Shown here: positions 43,145-48,749 of the stretch, one piece after another | How positions within the stretch are numbered: the stretch's first letter is position 1 | Layout: each line of letters opens with the position of its first letter | Virus record (IMG/VR): IMGVR_UViG_3300042473_000179 | Span: 1-50,458 of that record | DNA length: 50,458 nucleotides | Reading direction: 5' to 3' (one strand) | From: a virus | The notes under the pieces: model-generated | What the model was told of the DNA's origin: nothing | The model's database searches: none | What the model saw: the letters and a program-made list of their open reading frames with translations, nothing else | Translations under genes and position numbers: made by a program

Positions 43145-43335
43145 TACCAATTCTCAATTCCAGAAATTTCAATTGTAAATTTACCTTCATAGCCGTTTAT
43201 CTCTGTGAAGACCATTAGTGTAGTTATGGATCCAATTCCAGAATCACTGTCTTGCTTTAATTCAAAACATCCTGCTTCCGGAAACTTTTCCATAACTTCC
43301 AAAATTTTCAATACTTCTTCTTTGCTCAAATGCAT
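43144..43335 (-). CDS. Small hypothetical protein, 63 aa
   Basis: MHLSKEEVLKILEVMEKFPE forms a helix, followed by beta-rich SITTLMVFTEINGYEGKFTI. Exact 1-nt joins on both sides. Function unknown. Confidence 0.55.
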   Translation of the reverse strand: MHLSKEEVLKILEVMEKFPEAGCFELKQDSDSGIGSITTLMVFTEINGYEGKFTIEISGIENW

Positions 43336-43811
43336 TAGATATCTCCATCTTGTCGCATAAACTCGTCACCTGCTAGTGGCACTGGCTTTTCATCTGCATC
43401 GTATGTCCAACCCAATGCTTTCATCATACGATGCTTGACCAGCAAGTTAGGAGCACGAAATCTTTCTGTGTCATCAAATCCCATTGCCACACCAACTTCA
43501 CAAACTGCACCACTACGGCATATGCCTGCAAAACAGTGTACTACAACATTCATATGATTGTCAAGAGCATGTTGCAACAAACGGACAAGTTCAGCGGCTT
43601 GCTCGTGACTACAACGCATAGCTTCATCAAGTGCAAAGTCCTTTTCTTCAATATCCAAGAACTCAAAGTCATGACGTTCTTTGAATTCGTGTTTTGCAGT
43701 TGGCCTCCAACTTGCTGGATCAGTAATGCTGATCAACATGCTATTCTCTCCAGCCGCATGGTGAAATCCAATAGGAATATCAGCGGCTGCTACATTTTCA
43801 ATCCACGGCAT
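43335..43811 (-). CDS. PTP/DSP-like phosphatase
   Basis: 158 aa. VVVHCFAGICRSGAV contains the H-C-x5-R-S/T loop (C93, R99). FEFLDIEEKDFA may carry the general-acid Asp. Phosphocysteine-type dual-specificity phosphatases act on tyrosine, serine or nucleotide/RNA phosphates. A phage example could reverse host phosphorylation or work with the P-loop kinase two genes on. Tight 1-nt overlaps with both neighbours. Confidence 0.75.
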   Translation of the reverse strand: MPWIENVAAADIPIGFHHAAGENSMLISITDPASWRPTAKHEFKERHDFEFLDIEEKDFALDEAMRCSHEQAAELVRLLQHALDNHMNVVVHCFAGICRSGAVCEVGVAMGFDDTERFRAPNLLVKHRMMKALGWTYDADEKPVPLAGDEFMRQDGDI

Positions 43812-44038
43812 TATGTTCTCTCCTTTTTAACACGACCAATTCGGCTTGCCTTGTTCCAAGTGTATGCAACACCATCCGGACATAGTCCATCCTTAACAGC
43901 GTCAACACCAAAGATACCGCATACTTCAAAATCTTTTCCAACGATCCTAACAAATTCGTTCATGCTCTTAGCAACATTCATTGCTTCGGCAAGTGTAAGA
44001 ACTCGGAATGTTTCTTCTTTTCCTATTACTTTATACAT
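43811..44038 (-). CDS. Small hypothetical protein, 75 aa
   Basis: MYKVIGKEETFRVLTLAEAM leads into VRIVGKDFEVCGIFGVDAVK and a basic tail. Looks like a small alpha/beta protein; unrecognised. It overlaps the GIY-YIG-like gene by 13 nt. Confidence 0.5.
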   Translation of the reverse strand: MYKVIGKEETFRVLTLAEAMNVAKSMNEFVRIVGKDFEVCGIFGVDAVKDGLCPDGVAYTWNKASRIGRVKKERT

Positions 44039-44583
44039 TCTTTCTTTCTTTTTCTATACGTCTCATTATTACAATAAGGCCAAATCACCGGAATTATGGC
44101 CTCTTCAATCGAACTAATTTGTTCTGCGGACATGTGATCCAAATTCCAAACCAGCACAGTTAATGTATCTACATCAACTTTGTGTTTAACTGGGAAGTCC
44201 AGCACACCAGGTGCTACACGTTTCTTTCCAATTTTAACATAATGACTTGGAATTTCTTCCACGTCTTCGATGATGTATTTGCATACACCTTCTTTCCATC
44301 CTTCTGGGAACTGCCATTTGGGTTCCACTTTTTCAACTGGTGTACTGTACAAGCAAGCCAAGTTCACATCTAATTTTGGACGATGTGTTTGGTGACGATT
44401 AATAACAGTATTTGTTGCAGCCTTACCAAAGTAAAAATTTACCTCTGGATAAATGTAATACAAGCCACGATGATTACCTACCTCTTGGCGATTAATTGCA
44501 CCTTCTGTAGTTTGATAAGGCTCAACCCAATCAAAACCCAGTTGCTCAAAAACTTCTCGAATAGCTTGTACGTGTTGTTTCAT
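44026..44583 (-). CDS. GIY-YIG-like protein, 185 aa
   Basis: RGLYYIYPEVNFYFGKAATN aligns with GIY-x(9-11)-YIG, followed by a conserved R63 and H64/H67 (INRHQTHRPK). The catalytic Glu and Asn are not certain (AEQISSIEEAIIP near the C-terminus). GIY-YIG nucleases cut DNA in homing, repair or restriction. First gene of its operon behind a consensus promoter. Confidence 0.5.
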   Translation of the reverse strand: MKQHVQAIREVFEQLGFDWVEPYQTTEGAINRQEVGNHRGLYYIYPEVNFYFGKAATNTVINRHQTHRPKLDVNLACLYSTPVEKVEPKWQFPEGWKEGVCKYIIEDVEEIPSHYVKIGKKRVAPGVLDFPVKHKVDVDTLTVLVWNLDHMSAEQISSIEEAIIPVIWPYCNNETYRKRKKECIK

Positions 44584-44589
44584 ATGTTA

Positions 44590-44618
44590 ATTATACTGCC
44601 TTTTGACTATGATGTCAA
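44590..44618 (-). promoter_or_regulatory. Sigma-70-type promoter for the six-gene operon 44583-42513
   Basis: Minus strand: -35 TTGACA (44613-44618), 17-nt spacer, -10 TATAAT (44590-44595), only 6 nt before the start codon at 44583, so the transcript is leaderless or nearly so. Confidence 0.85.
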
Positions 44619-44673
44619 TAGACAAATGTGTTGTATTTTAACAACAATAATTTTGATTAATAAATAATCAACC

Positions 44674-45393
44674 ATGACATACTTTCACCCACACGTTCCT
44701 CCAAGTTGGCGTACTCTTCCTATATTCGAACATCATACTAATTCTATATTGTTGTTTCTCGGCGATCTCTGGCCTCGCTCTAAGGATACTGCTAAAGATG
44801 AAAAGTATCATGATCCTAAAATAAGTTATCAGTTTAATTCTCTCGGTTATAGAGACGCAGAATACAAAGATCGATATGACACTGTGATATTATCATTTGG
44901 TATGAGTTCCACCATGGGTCTTGCAATCCAGCTGGAACAAACTTATTCAAAATTAATAGAACAACATACTGGAATCTCAGTATTAAATTTTGGAATTCCT
45001 GGTGCCTCAGCTGACACTATAGCAAGAATGGTAAGCTGTACTGTTCCTTATTTCAAGGAAAGAGCAAACACTGTAATGGTGTTGGTTGGTTGGCCTTATG
45101 TTTCAAGACGTGAAGTGTTTCTAGACAATTATAAACAGTCAGTAAACACAAACGGCACGCCGCCGTTTCCAGAATTTTGGATGTTATTAGACAACACTTC
45201 TAATTCTCATAACGCAGAACTGAATGCTCATTTTGTAGATCAAATATGTAAAGCAAATGCCGTTAGACTTATTAGTATTCCAATAAGCATTTATCCGGAT
45301 GGGATAGAAAGTGGTGATAAAGGCAGAGACGGAGTAAACCCTGGCCCGGAATGGAATAAGAGAGTTGCCGAGTGGGTGCTTGCTACCTTATGA
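44674..45393 (+). CDS. SGNH-like protein (LGYRD subgroup)
   Basis: 239 aa. FNSLGYRDAEY, then VILSFGMSSTMGLAIQLE (block I-like), VLNFGIPGASADTIARM (block III-like) and VLVGWPYVSRREVF. Paralogue of 37885-38592. Catalytic D-x-H would be DGVNPGPEWN near residue 225, where His is missing, so activity is in doubt. TAAATA ends 7 nt before ATG 44674; no ribosome site. Confidence 0.58.
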   Translation: MTYFHPHVPPSWRTLPIFEHHTNSILLFLGDLWPRSKDTAKDEKYHDPKISYQFNSLGYRDAEYKDRYDTVILSFGMSSTMGLAIQLEQTYSKLIEQHTGISVLNFGIPGASADTIARMVSCTVPYFKERANTVMVLVGWPYVSRREVFLDNYKQSVNTNGTPPFPEFWMLLDNTSNSHNAELNAHFVDQICKANAVRLISIPISIYPDGIESGDKGRDGVNPGPEWNKRVAEWVLATL

Positions 45394-45404
45394 TAACGAT
45401 AGCT

Positions 45405-45432
45405 TCAAAAAAATAGCACCCGAAGGTGCTAT
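45405..45432 (-). terminator. Rho-independent terminator after the DUF2828 gene
   Basis: Minus strand: stem ATAGCACC / GGTGCTAT with a TTCG loop, followed by seven T. It starts 17 nt downstream of the stop at 45449. Confidence 0.88.
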
Positions 45433-45448
45433 CCAAAAACATTGTTTT

Positions 45449-46861
45449 TTACAAAGCGTAACGATCACTCATTACAGTCTTAAGCATGATGCCTTCTGGA
45501 GTGAACTGATCCAAATCAGCGGCTAGCAAGCTAGTCATTATACTTGGGCTAAATCCACTTACCAATGCGGCACCACTCTTGTCAGCCTTAACAGGCACGT
45601 TGTCTGAACTGTTTAGGTTCCAGAAAACAATCTGTGGCACAGTGTAACCTGCATCTGTGAACTTGCGTTCGATCATTTGCATTGATGTGTCGTCGTAACG
45701 AGCACATTGGTTAAACTGCATGTCTGACAAGATTAGCAACATGGCTGGCATGTCGCCTGCTGGTACTGAACCCTTAACTGCAACGCTCAAGATCTTGTCC
45801 ATAGCGGCATGCAAATTAGTGCTCATTTCCCAATCACTCTTGCTCATTTGAGCAACCTTGTCAACAATGTTACCCTTTAGAGTAACAAGTTGTGGCTTGT
45901 CTGAGAAAGTCAAGAAAGTGTCCTTGAACACGCCCTTGTTCTTATCTGCTAGGTACAAGCCCAAGCTAATTGAAACATCCATGCAAGTCACATTAGTGTT
46001 CTTGCCTGCTGGGCAGGACATAGAACCGCTAACGTCTACAATTGGCATGATGCTTGCATCTCCAACGTAGTTTGGCAAAGCATTCCACTGTGCCACAATG
46101 TGGTCAGTTTCTGTCTTATCCAACTTAGCACGGTAGCTACCGATGACTCCCTTTAACACGTCATGTGGGAAGATTGCGCTGGCGTTAACCTTAACAGTCT
46201 TATCACCACTTACCAACTTGGCAACATACTCTGCAAATGCAGGAGTGTGACGGCCGAATGCCTTCTTGTAGTTGCGAGCAGCCACAGAAGGAACGTGACT
46301 GAAATTGATGTTATCCCAATCTCCTGCACACATTTGGGTTTCAACAACTGTGGTCATTGTTACCAATGACTTGCGGTACTGCTTCGGAGTCATTCCGAAG
46401 AATGCTCGTACTTCAGCCGCAATCTTACCCTTACGAGGAGTCCACTTTGCAGCCAATCCGTTTTGCGCACGAAGGGCATCGCCCAACATGGTATAAGCGG
46501 CTGACTTCAGAACTGGGTTTGAGAAGACAAAGATGTCATCCCAACGACCTACTTCTGGAATCTTCTTTAGAAGAGCCAAAGCGGCGTCTGGGTCACGCTT
46601 TTCTAGATGTACTAGAATATCTCGGAACAATTGACGTTCACCAGCACCGCCACGGACATCACGTGCCCATTGTGCAATGCGTAGTGCTACGTCAGAGTTT
46701 TCTACATAAGCGGCTGTGAAGTCGCCTGTGATGTTCTTACCACGGCTTGCGCCGATCTTGTAGAACAAGTCAACACAAGCCGAAGCTGTTGACTTACGTG
46801 CCTTCATACCATTTTCGGTACGGGCTTCTTGATTTGCTACTGCTGTTACAAATGCGTTCAT
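45449..46861 (-). CDS. Ro60-like protein: DUF2828 (TROVE-type helical domain + vWA with MIDAS)
   Basis: 470 aa. Residues about 30-250 are helical (VALRIAQWARDVRGGAGERQ; LLKKIPEVGRWDDIFVF) in the style of TROVE HEAT repeats. Residues 270-470 form a von Willebrand A domain with MIDAS DVSGSMS (276-282), a Thr near 350 (MSTNLHAAMD) and LILSDMQF. DUF2828 proteins share this two-domain plan with Ro60/Rsr, the RNA-binding ring that carries Y RNAs and hands misfolded RNA to nucleases. Directly upstream lies a four-unit RNA array with a YrlA-like module, which strongly supports a Ro-like function. Terminator follows. Confidence 0.82.
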   Translation of the reverse strand: MNAFVTAVANQEARTENGMKARKSTASACVDLFYKIGASRGKNITGDFTAAYVENSDVALRIAQWARDVRGGAGERQLFRDILVHLEKRDPDAALALLKKIPEVGRWDDIFVFSNPVLKSAAYTMLGDALRAQNGLAAKWTPRKGKIAAEVRAFFGMTPKQYRKSLVTMTTVVETQMCAGDWDNINFSHVPSVAARNYKKAFGRHTPAFAEYVAKLVSGDKTVKVNASAIFPHDVLKGVIGSYRAKLDKTETDHIVAQWNALPNYVGDASIMPIVDVSGSMSCPAGKNTNVTCMDVSISLGLYLADKNKGVFKDTFLTFSDKPQLVTLKGNIVDKVAQMSKSDWEMSTNLHAAMDKILSVAVKGSVPAGDMPAMLLILSDMQFNQCARYDDTSMQMIERKFTDAGYTVPQIVFWNLNSSDNVPVKADKSGAALVSGFSPSIMTSLLAADLDQFTPEGIMLKTVMSDRYAL

Positions 46862-46875
46862 TTTCTTTTTACCTT

Positions 46876-46932
46876 TACAGAATGTATTTTATTTTCGATT
46901 ATAGTGAAATTTAAAGTTGCTGTTAACATTCT
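46876..46932 (-). ncRNA. Y-RNA-like array unit 4 (in DUF2828 leader)
   Basis: Stem AGAATGT/ACATTCT closes a 57-nt element: 5' strand, TA, then ACAGCAACTT; 3' strand followed by TGT and immediately by AAAGG, the probable ribosome site of the Ro60-like gene. AT-rich interior with TTTAAATTTC/GAAAATAAA pairing. Binding of the Ro-like protein here would cover the ribosome site. Confidence 0.55.
46898..46926 (-). promoter_or_regulatory. Possible promoter inside unit 4
   Basis: Minus strand TTAACA (46921-46926), 17-nt spacer, TATAAT (46898-46903). The TTAACA belongs to the conserved TAACAGCAA of the repeat, so the -35 match may be coincidental. Confidence 0.35.
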
Positions 46933-46940
46933 AAAACTTT

Positions 46941-47171
46941 AACAGGATGATCGTGCCAATTTGTTTAGTATTCTGGTCTGACCAATTACGGCACTCAGAC
47001 CCTATCAACATTCATGTTGCCTATTACATGTTTTTCTGTATGTAAATCATATCCGGGCTTTGCCGGCCTATCTATTCCTTGAGCGTCTATTTCTAGAAAG
47101 CATTTCTGCCTGTTCTTCAACCACTTTCAATAGCAGTTACGTTAGTAGTTTTTAAATTGCTGTAGTCATCC
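46941..47171 (-). ncRNA. Y-RNA-like array unit 3
   Basis: Opens GGATGA-CT-ACAGCAATTT and closes TCATCC-TGTT; the two 6-nt strands pair. Inside are perfect hairpins: GGTCTGA/TCAGACC (7 bp), TTACAT/ATGTAA, CAACAT/ATGTTG and AGAAA/TTTCT. No open frame of note. About 230 nt, the largest of the four. Confidence 0.6.
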
Positions 47172-47177
47172 AAATAT

Positions 47178-47334
47178 AACAGGATCGTTTTCTACTTTTT
47201 GTTTTTATCGAGGAGACTTATCGAAACTCCTCTATCTAATCCTACTATTGCTAATAACCTTCAAAGCCAATTAAGGCTCCAGCTATTAGCATAAGATTAG
47301 CAGTCCATGTAATATGAAGTTGCTGTACCGATCC
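47178..47334 (-). ncRNA. Y-RNA-like array unit 2
   Basis: Opens GGATCG-GT-ACAGCAACTT and closes CGATCC-TGTT with a perfect 6-bp terminal stem. Inner helices: CTAATC/GATTAG enclosing GCTAATA/TATTAGC, which encloses AGCC/GGCT; then GAGGAG/CTCCTC. About 155 nt. It starts roughly 30 nt after the predicted start of the promoter at 47371-47399. Confidence 0.65.
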
Positions 47335-47370
47335 TAAAACTTTCTTAACAATGTTACTTGCTATACGACT

Positions 47371-47399
47371 ATTATAGTACAAACAACATGTGTTGTCTA
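47371..47399 (-). promoter_or_regulatory. Promoter with palindromic operator-like spacer, between array units 1 and 2
   Basis: Minus strand: -35 TAGACA (47394-47399), 17-nt spacer, -10 TATAAT (47371-47376). The spacer region contains the inverted repeat ACAACA-TG-TGTTGT (47383-47396), a good repressor site. It would drive units 2-4 and the Ro60-like gene. Confidence 0.65.
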
Positions 47400-47412
47400 T
47401 ACATTTTGGTGA

Positions 47413-47544
47413 AACAGGATACATTTTTAACGACTTTTGCTCTACCACTGAGCTACAACCGACTGCTTTTTAGGCTTGATCGGAAAGTGAGATTCGAACT
47501 CACGACCAAAAGTTTTTCCATGTTAAAAGTTGCTGTTAGTATCC
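47413..47544 (-). ncRNA. YrlA-like Y RNA (array unit 1) with circularly permuted tRNA module
   Basis: Outer stem GGATAC (47539-47544) / GTATCC (47417-47422), then TA + ACAGCAACTT, then stem TTTTAAC/GTTAAAA (47522-47528 / 47425-47431). Inside is a tRNA in permuted order: anticodon-stem-like ACTTT (47509-47513), variable TGGTC, T arm GTGAG-TTCGAAT-CTCAC (47487-47503), acceptor-like CCGA, 17-nt cap, TCGG, TA, D arm GCTC-AGTGGTA-GAGC, A, and AAAGT, which pairs with ACTTT. Bacterial YrlA RNAs mimic tRNA in just this way, with the Ro-binding stem in place of the anticodon. Confidence 0.75.
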
Positions 47545-47605
47545 TAATAAGGGCCACTGGTTAGTGACGATTCCACCATCTAGTTAGAATGAACTAGCAC
47601 ATAGC

Positions 47606-47683
47606 TGGAGCAACGGGTGAGATTTGAACTCACGGTCTTCGGGATTTGCAATCCCGTGCATTGGGCCGCTCTGCCACCGTTGC
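47606..47683 (-). tRNA. tRNA-Cys (GCA)
   Basis: Acceptor GCAACGG/CCGTTGC, anticodon stem CGGGA/TCCCG with loop TTGCAAA (anticodon GCA), T arm GTGAG-TTCAAAT-CTCAC, discriminator T, CCA encoded. It sits 8 nt after the 2OG-like gene stop and upstream of the Y-like array. Confidence 0.93.
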
Positions 47684-47691
47684 ATGTTATT

Positions 47692-48294
47692 TTAATAATT
47701 AAACAACATTTTTCTTGCATCCTCAAAATATGTATGAGGTTTTAATTCTGGAATAATACGTAGTGTTAGTACTACTCGTTCGTTATTTGAGCCAGTGTTA
47801 TCCCAATCATGGAATATCTCTGTATTAAATAATATACACTCGCCTTGTTTTGCTATCATACTTTTTAATGGTGTATGATTTTCTTTTACGAAACCATCGC
47901 ATTCTCTGGATGTATTGGTGCGTAGGTTATCTATTGCATACTCTTTTAGATCTTCATCACTATACCAATTAGTAATACACTTATCATCTAATACTCTACT
48001 AACGTAGTTGATACTGAATTTGTTGTTCATTCCGTCTTTATGTGCTCTGTAATATAATCCAGGTTTGCTAATAAACAATGATATTCTATTTTTTATCAAT
48101 TTTATTCTATCTGCCATAGGAATCAAAGACAACATGTGTTGTGCTTGATGCTTTAGTAGAATGTAATTTGTAAATTTATTTAAATTTGCAATCTCAGGAG
48201 TACATTTGTTGCAATAGTCAATTATATCATCGATACCATCGTGGGTAAATCTAATATAATACGGACTACAATCTTCAATAATAGTGTATTTCAT
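47692..48294 (-). CDS. 2OG-Fe(II) oxygenase-like protein, 200 aa
   Basis: KPGLYYRAHKDGMNNKFSIN gives H85-x-D87 and ILFNTEIFHDWDN gives H162; R173 (NNERVVLTLRI) fits the 2OG anchor. SINYVSRVL follows with the Asn typical of phage P4H-like cores. It starts 9 nt after the encoded CCA of tRNA-Val and has no ribosome site, so translation after tRNA cleavage would begin on a nearly leaderless mRNA. Role unknown. Confidence 0.68.
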   Translation of the reverse strand: MKYTIIEDCSPYYIRFTHDGIDDIIDYCNKCTPEIANLNKFTNYILLKHQAQHMLSLIPMADRIKLIKNRISLFISKPGLYYRAHKDGMNNKFSINYVSRVLDDKCITNWYSDEDLKEYAIDNLRTNTSRECDGFVKENHTPLKSMIAKQGECILFNTEIFHDWDNTGSNNERVVLTLRIIPELKPHTYFEDARKMLFNY

Positions 48295-48303
48295 ACTATA
48301 AAA

Positions 48304-48378
48304 TGGTAGGACGTGACGGGATCGAACCGCCGACAGCCACCGTGTAAGGATGGAGTTCTACCTCTGAACTAACGTCCC
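48304..48378 (-). tRNA. tRNA-Val (TAC)
   Basis: Acceptor GGGACGT/ACGTCCT (terminal G.T), D arm GTTC-AGAGGTA-GAAC, anticodon stem CCATC/GGTGG with loop CTTACAC (TAC), T arm GGCGG-TTCGATC-CCGTC, A73, CCA encoded. Nine nt after rpoZ. Confidence 0.92.
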
Positions 48379-48387
48379 ATATTCTCA

Positions 48388-48618
48388 TCAAACTCGTTTC
48401 AAATATTCTGCACCAACTTTGCCACTTTGGATTTCCAGCAGTGCAGTTAGATTAGAATACACATGTTCACGCTTGTCGCTTTCACGATGTTGGCGTTTGA
48501 TCTCACGTGCTCTTGCTGCCGCAATCAGCACGAGATTAAATCTGTTGCCGCCTGATAGGTCAACACATTGATTGGTGTCAATTTCAGTGCCGCGACTAAG
48601 TCCGATTAGTTTACTCAT
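48388..48618 (-). CDS. rpoZ: RNA polymerase omega subunit-like protein
   Basis: 76 aa. GNRFNLVLIAAARAREIKRQ matches the omega core (GNRFxLVxxAxxRAR) and NLTALLEIQSGKVGAEYLK the second helix (xTxxAxxEIxxGK). Known omega helps beta' folding and assembly and is the target of ppGpp in some hosts. A phage copy could bias host RNAP. It has its own consensus promoter, and the transcript may continue through tRNA-Val, the 2OG-like gene and tRNA-Cys to the Y-like array. Confidence 0.85.
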   Translation of the reverse strand: MSKLIGLSRGTEIDTNQCVDLSGGNRFNLVLIAAARAREIKRQHRESDKREHVYSNLTALLEIQSGKVGAEYLKRV

Positions 48619-48638
48619 ATATGCCTCATTAAAATGTT

Positions 48639-48667
48639 ATTATACTGTGTTTGGGTTGTGATGTCAA
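48639..48667 (-). promoter_or_regulatory. Sigma-70-type promoter of the rpoZ operon
   Basis: Minus strand: -35 TTGACA (48662-48667), 17-nt spacer, -10 TATAAT (48639-48644); full consensus. Confidence 0.87.
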
Positions 48668-48674
48668 TGCTTTT

Positions 48675-48749
48675 TGGCCTCGCCACCCGGAATCGAACCA
48701 GGATCAAAGGTTTAGGAAACCCTTATTCTATCCATTGAACTACAGCGAG
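48675..48749 (-). tRNA. tRNA-Arg (CCT)
   Basis: Acceptor CTCGCTG/TGGCGAG (two G.T pairs), anticodon stem AGGGT/ACCTT with loop TTCCTAA (CCT), T arm CCTGG-TTCGATT-CCGGG, discriminator G, CCA encoded. Its 5' base is the base next to the radical SAM stop codon. Confidence 0.92.

Noticed and set aside
43431-44117. 228-aa plus-strand frame
   Set aside because: Antisense to three coupled minus genes including the phosphatase with a clear HCx5R motif.
47251-47448. Open frame of 65 aa on minus strand inside the RNA array
   Set aside because: It crosses the promoter, units 1-2 and several perfect hairpins, has no ribosome site and shows no protein-like pattern.
47430-47513. An ordinary tRNA or broken tRNA gene
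   Set aside because: The D-arm half lies downstream of the T-arm half and flanks are complementary, so a permuted Y-RNA-type module explains it better.
46874-47544. Integron attC sites or a group I intron
   Set aside because: The repeats lack attC core boxes (GTTRRRY/RYYYAAC) and no group I P7/P3 core was recognised.
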